Positions 21,196 through 34,345 of a DNA stretch of 64,000 bases are shown one piece after another. The DNA lies in the NCBI GenBank assembly GCA_025449115.1, contig JAHLKC010000021.1:62001-126000 (forward strand), read 5' to 3'. Origin of the DNA: Chytridium lagenaria. Taxonomy: Eukaryota > Chytridiomycota > Chytridiomycetes > Chytridiales > Chytridiaceae. Position numbers and translations under genes: made by a program. The first letter of the stretch is position 1. Each line of letters begins with the position of its first letter. The notes beneath the pieces were generated by a model that was not told the origin of the DNA, made no database searches, and saw only the letters and a list, made by a program, of their open reading frames with translations.

Positions 21196-23621
21196 ATGAG
21201 TAAAACACCCACACTAAAGCTTAAGATGAGTGGGCCAAAGACGGCTACTCCAAAGACTCCTAAAATCGTTCTTAAGAGCGCAAAGAAGCCTGATGAGAAA
21301 GCGCCGTCATCAAGTAGAAAAAGAAAGGCTGAGGAAGACGATGATGAAGACTCACATGAACCAGAGCAAGTTACTCCGAAAGCTAAAAAGACCTCGCACA
21401 GATTGGGTATTTTGAATTCATCACCCCTTGTATTCTAATGATGTTGTAGTCAGGTTCGGTTTAAAGGACAACTTCGAAGTTGCTGCTGCCTCGCTGAAAG
21501 ATGTCTTAACAAAGTTGATTAACGTTGTTAAACAAGCGACTGACAAAAAGTGAGTTTGTTAGCATTCGATTAAAGATTAAAATCTTCTTAGGGGCCGAGC
21601 ATTGTCTACCTTGTTTAAAGCATTGCCTTCCAAGTCGCTCTACCCTGACTATTATGAATTTATTGAGAACCCGATATGCTTAAATCAAATACAGGTTGTC
21701 CGACTACCCCAACAAATGCTAACATCTATGATAGGGTAAAATTGTTTCTGGCAAGTATATAAGTCCTGGTGAACTACGTAAGGATATTGTTCTTCTTTTC
21801 AGCAATGCCCGTGAATACAATGTTTCGGGGTCTCAAGTGTTTATTGATGCAGAATATATGATGGTAAGGTCCTAGACCCATCACTTATCTAATTTTCTGT
21901 AGGACCTTTTTGACGCTGAATATGATAGATTGAGACAAGATTTGGCTCCAAAGAAAACGGCACCGATTGCTGAGGAGCCAAAAGAGAAGGCAACTATTAA
22001 GCTTATGCCACCCAAACGGCAAAAGGAGGATGTGAGGAAATCGATCGGGGATTCAATGGATGTTGATAAAAATGATGCCGAGATGGAAGAGGCGAAGAAG
22101 GTGCAGCGTAAGCAACCGAAGTTACCGTGGAGAAGGTTGTTCCTCCAAAGGATGAGGATGGTAAACCTATGCGTTTCTTAGTCACTGAATATTTATAGAT
22201 ATTCAATTGCTGTTCAAATCTATTGAAGAGAATAATGTCAAAGGCGTTGAGAAGGCCATTAAAAATCGGGTTGATCCTAATTTTCTGTACCCAACCACCG
22301 TTGATGGACAAAGCCTCTCGTGGACCCCGTTACATGCAGCAGCGCACTACGGGCGCACGAAAATTGTCGATGTTCTTGTTCACAATGGTGCTTCTGCTGA
22401 TATGGGCGATTCTCTTTACCAAAATGTATTCGTCAACCTGTTGCGTCCTGTACTAACCGCAATATTAAGCGACCTCTTCATTGGGCGGTGAAAGCGAAAA
22501 ATGAGGGTGCAGCAAAGCGTCTTATTCGAACCCATCATGCTAATCGGCAACCAAAGAACGGAAAGGGTCAAACGCCGTTTGAATTAGTTACTGAATCACA
22601 CGATTTATGGGAGGGGAGCTGCTGTTACCGGTAAGAGTTGATGTAAAGTGCTGCGCTCACCTTTTTATAGGAAACAGTGCCAAAGAAAGAAGCTGTTGCA
22701 AAACGCCTCCTACGGTGAAAAAACCTGAGGATGTAAAGATTGATATGTCGAAAGTTCGAGAACTAGGGAGAAACGAAGTGTGAGAGAGAAGCCGAAGGAA
22801 GCTGAAGCTACGCCTCACGAGAATATCTCAGGTATTTTTTGCAATGATACTCAATACTGACTTTTGTAAGCTAGTAAAAGTGGTGGGGGAGGGAAAGCTC
22901 ATGGGACTCCATCTGGAAATGGTGGCGGTTTGTTGTTGGTGGAATTGATTGCTTTATTGAATTTTAAGAATCTAAGCAAAAAGAACCAGCAAAACTTGGG
23001 ACTCAAATGGATGTCGCCAAGTCTGAGAAGAAAGCTCTTACAGATGCTGGCCAAAGTTTCGAAGGAAAGGCAGCATTTGGTCCGAGGTTGGAGGCCTTTG
23101 CCTCCCGTCGGGCATAGACCCATTTCTCCACCCCAGATGCGAAATCTCCGCATCAGCTACTTTGGCCCGTTGGAAAACATGGCGCTTCACGTAGTTCAGA
23201 AGGTACTTTTACTGCTGTGGTTGCACAGTATTTAATTCCTTTATTAGTGCCTTCCTGCATTTTGAAGGACATTGTTCTGCATATTCCTGAGTTGGACATT
23301 TCTTTGGCGATGGGGACTGATTTTAGATCGCGAGCCATAACTATTCCGTACTATGCAGCAGTTGCTCATATATCTGTTCAATCCAATTCAGCGCCAAAGG
23401 GAATGACATTTTCGTTTACGGCAAAACTTAATCGGCACCCCCTCAAGCTTTCATCGATGGGAGAAGATTCATCATTTGATTGCTCTTTTGATTTGGTAGA
23501 TGGTATCAACGCCATTGAGGTCACTTGCGCAGCCTTCAAAGGCGAGGGTGATGATATGGCGTTGATCCCTATTGGGAAGGAAGATCGTCAAAAGTATGTT
23601 TTTATAATAGAGAAAAAGTAA
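21196..23621 (+). CDS. Bromodomain protein with ankyrin repeats (chromatin-remodelling type)
   Basis: Nuclear protein that probably reads acetylated histones within a remodelling complex. A Lys-rich N-terminus (MSKTPTLKLKMSGPK) with an NLS-like SSRKRKAEEDDD is followed by a bromodomain at about 21570-21920: KSLYPDYYEFIENPICLNQI, then NAREYNVSGSQVFIDA, where the Asn of EYN is the acetyl-lysine contact. After a Lys/Glu-rich linker come ankyrin repeats (about 22207-22620) with WTPLHAAAHYGRTKIVDVLV and RPLHWAVKAKNEGAAKRL. The last exons (about 23250-23621) encode a beta-rich domain ending in YVFIIEKK. This overall pattern, bromodomain then a C-terminal beta domain, resembles fungal Rsc4-like RSC subunits, but I cannot name the gene firmly. 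It starts 47 bp after WRS1 ends. Exons between 22620 and 23250 are poorly resolved. Confidence 0.75.
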
Positions 23622-23691
23622 TACTTTTTGGTATGCAGTCATGTGTAAATAAAATTAGGTTTCAAAGCTATATAGACGCGTACATTTCTGC

Positions 23692-26455
23692 ATGAACCGC
23701 ATTTCACGATTTTTGAATTTTGGTCGAAGACACATGGCTCAATCGACAATGTCTCAACCCCCAACAGCGAAGAAAGTTCCTCATATTCATCAGTATCTTG
23801 GACGACCAAGCTCCATGATGATTATCACTGGATGAAGGATCAAACTCCAGGCGCTGGTAGTCATCCCCCTCGGAATCTCATTAACGATTTAGCCAAACGT
23901 CAAGAGATTCTTGACTATTTGAAAGAGGAGAATGAGTATTGCACCAATACGCATCTCAAGCCCAATGAAGAGCTTGTTGGAAAAGTCTACGGAGAGTTTC
24001 TGGCTCGCATTAAGGAAGACGACAGCGATGTCCCATATTATCGAGCTCCATACTGGTATTATACAACAACTAAAAAGGGACTTCAATACAGCACCTATGT
24101 TCGCCGTTTCGAATCTATGGAAAATCCTGAAGAAGAAATCTTGACCCCAATAAGATGGACCACGAGTATATTGAATTGGGGTCGGTGAAAGTGTCTCCTG
24201 ATCATAAGACATTGGCGTATTCGTTGGATACGGCGGGAGATGAGAAGTTTAAGATTTTCTTGAAGAATCTTGAGACTGGTGAGACTGTTGGACCTGTGGC
24301 TGAAGATTGTGGAGGCAGTATTGTGTGGGATGGACTTAATCAGTCATTTTATCACGATGTTATTGATGAGGCACAGAGAATGTATGCCATCAAGAGACAT
24401 GTTATTGGGAAAACTGGGGAGGTACATTTATAGAGATTTTGATGCCATGATATAACTTATGACTTTTTTTATTTCAGTTTGTTTTCATTGAAGATGATAA
24501 GAAGTTCATGGTATGTCTTCTTTGTAAAAATATTTTCTTATCAAGCAAAGGTTGGAGTGTCTAAAACCAACAGCGGGAAATACATAATTATTAGCTCTCA
24601 TTCATCCCTCACTTCTGAAGTCCACTATATTGACGCTGAAGATCCGGATGGAGGTTCATTAATTAGAAGTTGCTTGCACTAAATATGTGTAGTATGTAAA
24701 CTCTTTTTCCCCCGTGAAACCCGCCATAAATATGAAGTTGAGCATCACGAAAACCGGTTTATCGTCTTGACGGATGGCGGTGGGAGATACCTGAATTTTA
24801 AACTTCAAAGCGCACCCCTTGATAACACTCATCGCGACCAGTGGAAAGGTTAGAAATCGCTATTTTCAAACTCTGATCGTTTTAGATATCATTCCGTACG
24901 AACCGTACCGTCATCTCGAGGAAGTCATTCCGTTTAAAAGCTTTCTAGCGGTGATTGAAAGAAGCGACGGGCTGCGTCGATTGAGGCTGATTAACGCCGC
25001 AAACCCGGAAGACAACCGTTTAGTTGATTTTAGTGAAGGCGTCTTTACCGTCAATAGTGATTCCATGAGCTCACAGAGTTATTCCACCGATGAACTTCGC
25101 TTCACGTATTCAAGCTTTCTCACCCCTAAACAAACCTGGAGCTATAGTTACGGGGCGAAAGAACGCAAAATGTTGAAACAAGTTGAAGTCCCCGGAGGCT
25201 TTGATGCATCGGTGTATACGATGAAACGTGTTTTTGTAGATATTCCGGAAGAAACTATTGTGAATGCACCGTTTGACACGCCTGTTTCAAAACAGATTCC
25301 TGTCACTGTTTTGTACAAAACCGATTTGTTTAAGAATGATGGGAGTAACCCTGGCTTTTGTATGGATATGGGTCTTATGGCATTTCTATCGATCCGATGT
25401 TTGATGCGAAGAAGTTTAGTTATGTGGATCGAGGTTTTGTGTTTATGATCGCGCATATTCGGGGAGGAGGAGAGATGGGGAGAGGATGGTAAGTAATTTA
25501 TGGCAGTAACATTTCTAACCTTTGGAAGGTACGAATGCGGAAAATTGAAACAAAAAATCAATACGTGAGTGCAAGCACTCAATTTGCTGCACAAATCATG
25601 ATCCGTTGCATCTATCACAGTTCTAACTAACATCAACTATCTCTTACTTCCCCTTTTATTTTTAAAAAAAGATTTACGGATTTCATAGCGGCGGCGGATT
25701 ATGTTGTTGAAAAAGGGTTTGTCGATAGATCCAAGCTTGTTATTGAAGGTATATTGTGTTGCTTTACAACCTATTGTAGGTTTCGTGATAATTAACTGGC
25801 TTTGCACTAGGACGTTCCGCTGGAGGTCTTTTGATTGGATCAGTCCTTAACTTACGTCCCGACATTTCAAAGATCGCTATAGGTTTAATTTTCATGTATC
25901 CACCAATAACATCTATCTAGCCGGTGTACCTTTTGTTGATGTCATTAACACAATGATGGACGATACAATTCCTTTAACAGTGAACGAGTACGAAGAATGG
26001 GGAAACCCCAACGAAGCGGAATATTTTGATTATATGTTGAGTTATTCGCCTTATGATAACGTCAAGACGGGAGTCTTGGTAATGCTATTACTAAGAATTT
26101 TTCTGTTGTGCTGACGGAATATTTTTTAGTATCCCACTTTGTTAGTTCTCGCTGGATTGACCGATCCTAGAGTTCAATATTGGGAACCGAGTAAATGGGT
26201 TGCGAAGCTGAGGGCCGTTGGCGCCAATAAGAATGGCGACGGTCAAGAAGTTAATGTGAGTGACTGTCGTTAATTTTAAAACTCACTTACTTACCCCTTA
26301 TCGAACTCTTTTCCCATTCACATTAACAAAACTAGCGCATCATTTACAACTGCAAAATGGGTTCAGGACATTTCGGAGCCAGTGGCCGTTACGGATACTT
26401 GAAAGAAATCGCCGCTGATTACGCTTTTATTATTTCAGAAATTCTTGGCCAATAA
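23692..26455 (+). CDS. Oligopeptidase B-like serine peptidase (S9A family)
   Basis: Prolyl-oligopeptidase family enzyme of the oligopeptidase B type, cleaving short peptides after basic residues. The start [17 protein letters not shown] is Arg-rich without acidic residues, so mitochondrial targeting is possible; an internal Met at residue 15 would give a cytosolic form. The beta-propeller begins [15 protein letters not shown] (about 23808) and includes [20 protein letters not shown] (about 24170). The catalytic domain contains [15 protein letters not shown] (about 25450), nucleophile elbow [10 protein letters not shown] (about 25812), [12 protein letters not shown] (about 25928), the Asp-bearing [12 protein letters not shown] (about 26158), and the His-bearing [13 protein letters not shown] (about 26356). 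All three catalytic residues are present. One-base shifts at about 23804 and about 24142 interrupt otherwise continuous homology. The stop is at 26453-26455; the next gene converges from the other strand. Confidence 0.92.
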
Positions 26456-26536
26456 TTCTATAATACACAAAAAAGCACCGTTTTTTCATGTCCTTATATA
26501 CACATATTTGTTTTTGTCTTGTTTTTTGAGTTTTTT

Positions 26537-28352
26537 TCAGTTCACCTCTACCGCATGCACTTTTGCTGGGCCTCTGATAATTTTTTTAGAAGTCTCTTCT
26601 TGGGATGCTTGACGCAATTCTTTTTTCAATCCTAAACGCAATTTGGAGAGGATATCATCACCGTAGAGGTTGGAGGGGATGGGGATGAGAAGGGCTTTGG
26701 CATCAAGCTCATCACCATAATTCTGCATTTCATTCGTTAGCTGGTAGAGTTCAACTTGCTTTTAGTCTTTACCGTATTGTCCGCAAGGCGCTTCATATAC
26801 CCCGGTCGACGCTTTTGGCGAATCGTGGAACACCAAATGTGCGAGTATCTGAGGCTTGAAATGCTGAGAGCGCTGTCGATGTAATTTTTGGGGTGAGAGT
26901 TTCGCAGAGCTTGGATTTGGTACTGGGGAGCCATGTGGAAGCGTCTTGAGGACAGTTTAATTGATCGTCCGTGATTCCATCTTCAGGTGACCCTGCATTC
27001 TTTTTTGCGCTTTTACCGTAACCAATGAGATCTCCTACGCTGTAGTCGTCTGGTGGGAAACGGATTCCAAAAATGTGGTCAGTGGGAAGGTGTTCAATTG
27101 TATCGTGAATTCTATGAGGATTAGTTCGGGATGCGCTGGTAGACTTACGGGTCATGGACTTTCCCAATTTCAGGTCGACGTTTTTTTTGCCAATCGGATA
27201 AGCGTTTGTAACGACAAAAGTTTGCAGTTCCCTAAAGATAGTTTTAATCGATGACGGGGTGTACGGGGCGGGGCGGCTTACTTTGCGCGTTCCTCGGTCC
27301 AGTATAGCGTCTCTTTGGCTCTATTTCCGTCATTATCGTTGTATATTCTTCCAGATTCGAGTTTACGTTCAGGTACGATAAAGTTGGGGCCGTAATGGTT
27401 TCTTCGTTGCCCTTTCGCGACTTTAGAGAAATATGGTGTATTGAAACAAACCTGGAGCGAAAGACCAATGACTTATGACGTATTGTCGACGAACACTTTC
27501 ATCTTCTTCAGGTATTTCAACAGGGTACATGATTTCCTTCGCGGTTTCTTCTTCTATTGTGGACATACCGAATCGGAAGTCTGGGTGTGCTGTGAATGCT
27601 GGTAGCTTGGAACCGGTCGGAAGGGAACGGCCTAGATATGTATTAGTTGGGTATATGGAAATAAATTGTGCCTACCGAGGACTTTGTGTTCGCGACGGTG
27701 ATAGTTCTTTTCACGTCTACGCTCTCTTTCCTTGAAGAAAAAAAAACACAACTTAGCTACACGTAGCAATTATATTTACCTACCTCCAGTAATGGGTGCA
27801 ACGGTTTTGGAAATACCACCTCTGCTGCCTAAACACGTTAAATACCAGACTACGACCTCTCCATTACCGGTGGCCCAACGATAGGCTTGACACCATGCGT
27901 CATGTTTCGAGCCTTTGGGGTGAGCTCTGTGATATTGAGGGGAAGTTTTCCGGGTAAATTGGCCATGGGAGCTTCCAGCGTGGTTTTTCTGTATGGATCT
28001 CTGTTTCCGTGATCCAGACAGTCTGTTGCGGAGGAGAGTCCGTTTTTTTCAAGAACATATCCAGCCTTTATGATTAAAAATGAAAGTGAGATATTCTGCC
28101 TTCATGCAAAGCAGATGGAATAAATATCTTACAGCAGGTATCTCTGGCCGAGGGTCTGGCCGTGGCCCCAATATCTTTCTTGTTCTCGTCATCGCACTGA
28201 ATGTACTTATTTACTCTGTACTCGTGTGTTGTGCGTACTGAAGGAAGGCGCAACGCACTGTGAAGTTGAGAGTTGATGTGATGAAGTGGGAGCTGAATGG
28301 GAACGGAATAGTGAAGATCTGCAAGATTGTCGACTCCATTAAACACTGACAA
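26537..28352 (-). CDS. EFHB: EFHB/CFAP21-like ciliary microtubule inner protein
   Basis: Axonemal protein related to EFHB/CFAP21, a protein inside the doublet microtubules of motile cilia. Recognised blocks in the family's order: KERERRREKNYHRREHKVLG (about 27735), then KLPAFTAHPDFRFGMST (about 27600) in place of the family's LP-x-G...TFG; HYGPNF and YNDNDGNRAKETLYW (about 27390-27300); EHLPTDHIFGIRFPPDDYSV (about 27105), aligned to [23 protein letters not shown] in human; and the tail TFGVP...IRQKRRPGYMKRLAD then NYGDELDAKALL (about 26850-26690), matching the family's ISDRTNYGDEGxAYxLL. The EF-hand region expected between the DDYSVGDLI block and the tail is short here and shows no EF-hand loop. 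Frame shifts occur near 26820 and 27430. Stop is at 26537. N-terminal exons (28352-27800) are less certain. Confidence 0.78.
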
Positions 28353-28578
28353 TTCTATTTACAGTGACGCAAACCTCTTTTCCTTTTTTTCCGCTGATTT
28401 CATCCATCTCAAATTCATTCGAAATACAGCCGGACAATAATTAATAAACACTGTGAAAAGGGCTTAAAACATCAAACTTCGGCAATATCACATCTTGAAG
28501 CATCCTTCACTCCATTATCAACAACATTTATCACCTTTCACCTCATCTCCCAACCTCTTTCCTCGCGCATCACTTAAA

Positions 28579-30370
28579 ATGGGAACGTATATGCTGGATT
28601 ATGGAGCGGGCAATGTGCGCTCACTAATCAATGCTGTGCGCAGGTTGGGGCATGACATAAAGATCGTAGAGACACCAGAGGACTTGAACCGCGCAGAGGT
28701 ACTGTGCTTCTTATGCTCATACAACTTTCCTTGAAGATTATCGTTATTGAATGCTCATACTTATTTATTTAGCGACTCATCTTTCCTGGTGTTGGAGCGT
28801 TCGGTGCAGCAATGGAACGAATCCGTGCAAAAGGTTATGATGAAATGCTTCTCAGCTATATCAAATCCGGTCGTCCCTTTCTCGGAATTTGCGTAGGCAT
28901 GCAGTGCCTTTTTAACGGATCCGAAGAATCTCCTGGTATCTCTGGCTTGGGTCTCATCCCGGCCACCGTCCGCAAATTCAACAGCACCACAAAGTCTGTT
29001 CCCCATCTTGGTTGGAATGCCGCCATGCTCTTATCAGAAGACTCCGCCACACTTATCAACCATGATGGAGCCGATGCGTCAAGATATTATTTCGTTCATT
29101 CATTTGCGGCGATTGTTAAAGACGGCGAAACATTTCCCGAGGATTGGGCTTACTCTTTGACATCCTACAATGACGAAGTCTTTGTGTCGTCCGTAAGAAG
29201 AGGAAACGTTTTTGCCACCCAATTTCACCCCGAAAAGAGTGGAACGTCCGGCCTTAAGCTTTTACGATCATTTCTTGAATCACCTACCATCGCATCGCCT
29301 TCATCAAGCCAAGCTCTCCTCGCATCGGGCATGGCATCCGTCAAGGACCATCTCAGCCGCCGCATTATCGCCTGTTTAGACGTCCGGGCAAACGACAACG
29401 GGGATCTCGTTGTCACAAAGGGCGACCAATACGATGTCCGCGAAACCAGCGGCTCGGATGTCCGTAACCTCGGAAAGCCCGTTGACTTGGCTCAACGCTA
29501 CTTCGAGGAAGGCGCAGACGAAGTGACGTTCCTTAATATCACATCATTCAGGAACTCACCACTCCAGGATGTCCCCATGCTCGAGGTTCTTCGCCGTTCA
29601 TCTGAACGGGTTTTCGTGCCGCTTACAATTGGAGGTGGAATCAGGGACCTGGAGGACCCTACCACTGGTGCTAAGATTCCGGCTTTGGAAGTCGCTGGTG
29701 CGTACTTTCGATCTGGTGCCGACAAAGTCTCCATCGGGAGTGACGCCGTCTACGCCGCGGAAGCTTACTGGGCAAGTGGACAGACGCTTACCGGGGAAAC
29801 CGCCATTGAACAGATTGCTAAGGTTTATGGCTCTCAAGCTGTTGTTATCTCGGTTGACCCTCGGAGAGTCTATGTGGCTAGCCCTGAAGATGCACCGACT
29901 CATAGAGTGTTGCCGACAAAGTTCCCGGGCCCGAACGGCGAAAACTTTGTCTGGTATCAATGTACTGTAAAGGGTGGGAGGGAAGGCCGTGATTTCGATG
30001 TCTGGCAACTAGTGACCGCTTGTGAAAAGTTGGGTGCAGGCGAAATTTTATGCAATTGGTAAGGCTATAGTTTGTCTATCACAAAAGTCCTTTTTTGCCT
30101 TACAGTTTTCTTTTACAGCATGGACAAGGACGGCACCAACTCTGGATTTGATCTTGAACTCCTCCTAGACGTAAAATCCTCTGTCACCATTCCCGTCATC
30201 GCGTCCTCTGGTGCCGGTCAACCGTCTCACTTTACAGACGTTTTCCGCGTTACAAAGGTCGATGCAGGACTCGCTGCCGGTATCTTCCACAGACGCGAAG
30301 TCCCTATAAGTACCGTGAAAGAGCACCTTAAGGGGAGGGATTCGAGATTCGCACTCACGTGCCGTTGTAG
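28579..30370 (+). CDS. HIS7: Imidazole glycerol phosphate synthase, fused HisH-HisF
   Basis: Bifunctional fifth/sixth-step histidine biosynthesis enzyme: the glutaminase half makes ammonia, the cyclase half makes imidazole glycerol phosphate and AICAR. HisH begins [16 protein letters not shown] at 28579; nucleophile Cys lies in [10 protein letters not shown] (about 28886) and the His-Glu pair in [10 protein letters not shown] (about 29217). HisF follows from [13 protein letters not shown] (about 29356) with [13 protein letters not shown] (about 29518), [12 protein letters not shown] (about 29620), [13 protein letters not shown] (about 29710) and, past an intron at about 30060-30119, [16 protein letters not shown]. 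The end is TVKEHLK then, one base out of frame at the G runs near 30332, a tail [11 protein letters not shown] ending at 30370. The fused form is the fungal/plant arrangement. Two introns only, so this gene is well resolved. Confidence 0.97.
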
Positions 30371-30710
30371 TCCCTTCACTCTCGAGTATTTTTTTTTTCT
30401 CTTTATTTTGTATGAGATCTCGGTAAACGGTGATCCTCATTAAATACACAATTGGTTATAATATTACGTCAAACTTAAGCTTATTAATGCTAATATTTGT
30501 CATGTTTTTGGTGCTCGCAGCGTTCGCTTCGGCTTTTATATAAGTTACGAGGAAAGGACTTGAGAGGTCGCAAAAAAAGGAAATTACATTGCTTTGTCAT
30601 GGGATGGCAAATACGCACGCCGTGATCGTTGTAAACTAATTATTTCCTACAGCAATCACCAAGGCAATGAATGGCCTTGATAGAACGAATTCTACTGTAC
30701 ACTAAGCAAA

Positions 30711-33700
30711 TTATGTCTTCACCCCTCCCAGGAGTGGTGTACCGCCTGCAACTATGCTCTCCTTACTATAACCCCTCACTTTGCTTTTAAATTGATCCCT
30801 TATCCTTTCTTTATCTCCATATGTTCTTACTTTACTTTGATCGACCAAGTCTAAAACATGACATTTTAAAGGGTCAACAAGGTTCGGAGATGTCAGAGGT
30901 TCTTCTTCAAGGAAGTTGGCCAAGTTCAACTAATTTGTATTTAAAGAACAAAGATTGAAATAGCTGATCTATTACCTTTGGAAAGCTCGAATTTGAGCCA
31001 ACGTTGTCAGAGGTAATTTCAATTCGAATACTCAAGATTTATAAAGTAACATTTTTTTTATCTTGGGAAGTTCTCAGTCGATGAAGTTGAGGGTCTGCTA
31101 TATCATGCAATGCGTTCCGTTGAAGTCCCAGAGTTCCTCCGTAAAATTCCTTTCAAATACGTTAAATTTCACCGTGTTATACCATGTCTCACCTTTGCTC
31201 GGTAGTGAAATGTTACTCGAAGACTTGGCCTTTGCGTCATCCACAGGACTAACACCAACTGCGTTGGACTTGCTGGAGTTCTTTCGTTTAAAAGTTAAGA
31301 TATTTTTTATCTTTAAAACAATTAGTCAAACATTCTTTTGTAAAACATACCCTCGTAATCAACTTTGAAAGAGGTGAAAACGCATCTTCGATTTCTTGGT
31401 CAGTAACACTCGTCTCAAAGTCGCAATTTTGCTCAACGGATATTAATGGATCTCTCCCGAAGTCTGTGATCCAGTCGCATCGTCTCACATCTTCAAGCTT
31501 CCATCGATTATACGCGTCCTTTTCCATCAGACCTCTCATGAGGTCTTTTAGCGCAGGAGAGAGATGAGGAGAAATCATGGGCTCTTCTTCAATGATTTTG
31601 CGGTAGACCTCCATTATACTTTCATCTTCGAATGGACAGCGACCGTGAACCATGCAATAGAGCGTGACGCCGAGGGACCACATGTCAAACGCTTTTCCAC
31701 TAATTCTTGGCGCTTTGCCTAAATAAAATTTTAGGATAGCCATACGAAAAGTCACTTACTGTCACATGCTTCCGGTGGACAAAAGGCGGGTGAGGCGTTC
31801 TTATCTTCTAGAGAATCGTCTTGTCCATCAAACATATGTGAAATGCCAAAATCCGCTATTTGGACAACCATATCTGCGGTCAAGAGAAGGTTCTCTGGTT
31901 TTAAATCCCTGTGTATAACGTGTTTTTTGTGCACTAAGACATTTCAATTAATAAATATGATATGTTGGCGAATGAGAATATGACTTACAGTATTCGATAC
32001 CCAAAATCATGTCTCGGAAGTACTTTCGAGCCAAGTTCTCGTCAAATGGACGAACCGTTTCATTCGTCTTCAAATTCATTACTGGTCCGTACTCGCATAG
32101 CTCAAAAACTAGACGCACCGTTAGTATAAAATACATGCGAATATCACTGACTCATGTACAAATTATCCTCATTATCATCGCTCAAGACTTCTACCAGCGC
32201 ATTTATATTCGGATGTCTCGACAGTTTTTTTAGTATCGCAATTTCTTTCTTGACCGAGCTCAAGTGATCGTTGGAAAACCGAAACTGCCGCTTTAACCTA
32301 CTCTTGCTGATGATTTTACATGCAAAGTACGTCTATAGAGATCGTCGCGACATAATACGACGCGTCCAAACGATCCTCGCCCAATATCACGAAGAATAAG
32401 ATACTGGTTAACCTTTCCTTGGGAATCTTCTGGCTGTCCATGAGGGGAAACGACACGAGTAGGCTGTTCATGTTTATCGTAGATAGTAGTCGTTTCGACT
32501 ACTTGATGCGGTTGGGGTGGTCGACGAGAACGTAGGGATGCAGATGAGTTTGAGACAGGGTTTCGGAGAGCGAGCCGTATTGGGAAGAGGTTGAGATTGA
32601 CATTGGGCCTCTTGGAAGTGATGCGTATTGAGTGTTAACGGACGGAGGTTGAGTGGAGGTTGGGGTAGGTTGGGTGGAAAGAGATCGAATGCGATGAAGT
32701 CCGAAATCAACCGATCGTGATCGCTTTGATGCGACGATGGTGGCGCCTTCGACTGAGACGGCAAGATGAGTTGTGCTTTTGTTCGATGAGAGTTGGCTTT
32801 GCGAGACATCTTGAACGGATCGACGCGATGATGAGGTGGTAGAACTCCCTACTTCCTCTGCTGATTCGCGTTTTGCGGACATCAAGTAAGATGAGGGTGG
32901 GGATGAGGGCTTGCACCGGATGGCGACTCTATCACAACAATCTCACTTGAAGAGTCCTTCTGCGTCGAGTTCGCGTAAAGAAAAGACGACGACGACGCGA
33001 ACGATCTGCTCCACCCTTGTGACTCGTTTTCGAAGTCAGCCGTAGTCTTGCTCCATGGACTGTGGGTATGATTCACGCCTTGACATGAGCGATATTGGCG
33101 TCCATCAGAATCTATATCATGATGACTAGTTTTGCTTTTAATGGAAGAAGTCCGAGAGAGGTTACCCTGACTTCGAGTAGCGGCGGAACGGCGGAGGGAG
33201 TTAAAGAAGCTTATGCTAGATGTTCCTCGTGATTTAATTTGGGGTTGAAGGTGAGAGATTGGGAGAGGTTCGGGTTGGATTGCCAGAGGGACGAGGCCGT
33301 GGTCTGCCTCGGCTGTGGAAATGGGTCGAAGGAGAGGTGCTTGATTTGCTTCAGTGCTAGTTTGGCTGTAGTGTAATTGATCCTGAAGATCCTCGGAGGA
33401 TACGTCTATGTACACGGATACCCGGGCTTCTTGCTAGAACAAAAAATCCCACATTTAATTCTCTGATATCATTATAAGGTGAAGAATAAGAAAAACAAAA
33501 TAATAACCTCTGGCAATAACACTGACGGCGATCTTATAGTTGATAACTGTGGAACAGATGTCGAGGCCAGCAGCGACATTGCTGGGCAGTTTTTACCAGG
33601 TTCAATTCCAGACTTGAGCAAATCCTCAGACGTGCCAGCTCGCAAAGTAGCTTGAGAGGTGAAAGGATCTTCCACGACATCCACATGTGTATCCACGACA

Positions 33701-34345
33701 ACATTAAAGGCGCTTATCGCTGAAGGCGATGCTGAACGAGATCGTGTGGGTTCACGATTTGATCTGAGTCTTCCCTTAAGCCCTATTTTTTTCCCTTTCC
33801 ACATTGACGATATGGAGGACGATGCTTTAATGATTATCTCTGAAGAAATCGTATCACTTAAAGTATCCTCCCTCTCAAAAGCCGCTGTGGATCGAAAGAA
33901 AAACACCATTTGTGACTTTATCACCAAGAGAATCACTGTCACCTCCCTCCTTTAAATTAGGAAATGCCACGCGATGCTTTCCAGATTCAATGATCCTGAG
34001 AGCATGCCGGTTCTGAGAGGCCTGTCGTCCTGGTCCTCTCCTGGTGATTCCAGCGCTTAGACTCCTGGTTCTCGGAGGCCGTGCTTCATGAGTCTTTGGT
34101 ACGATTGGAACATCTGCGGCACGAGACTTAATGGGGCCAAATAGCTTATCGATCATTCCATCAAAAACGTTCGGAAGTCTTCGAGTTGGAACTCCTTGCC
34201 CGTCATTTTGAACTGGAATGTGAGTGCGTGGTTCTTTCGCTCTAAACGGCTTCCTTCCAGTTGCCGAGTCGTTTGAAAATTCCCTGTCATGCCCTGGATG
34301 CCCAGAGCTCACGCCGGGTGCGATAGACGATCCCCTGAATCTCAT
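30711..34345 (-). CDS. CaMKK-type Ser/Thr protein kinase with long N-terminal region
   Basis: Kinase of the CaMKK/Ssp1/Sak1 group, which phosphorylates activation loops of CaMK or AMPK-type kinases. The first half (start 34345) is a long Ser/Arg-rich, presumably disordered region with RS and SP clusters. The kinase domain starts near 32420: [16 protein letters not shown], lysine in [23 protein letters not shown] (about 32090), [13 protein letters not shown] (about 31905), [12 protein letters not shown] (about 31845), and [15 protein letters not shown] with [18 protein letters not shown] (about 31640-31540), which is the CaMKK-type C-lobe. The activation segment reads [11 protein letters not shown], so the usual APE is PPE and the usual TPAF threonine is replaced. 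A long C-terminal tail reaches 30711. Frame shifts near 33950 and 32890 break the N-terminal region. A CaM-binding helix was not identified with confidence. Confidence 0.85.
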
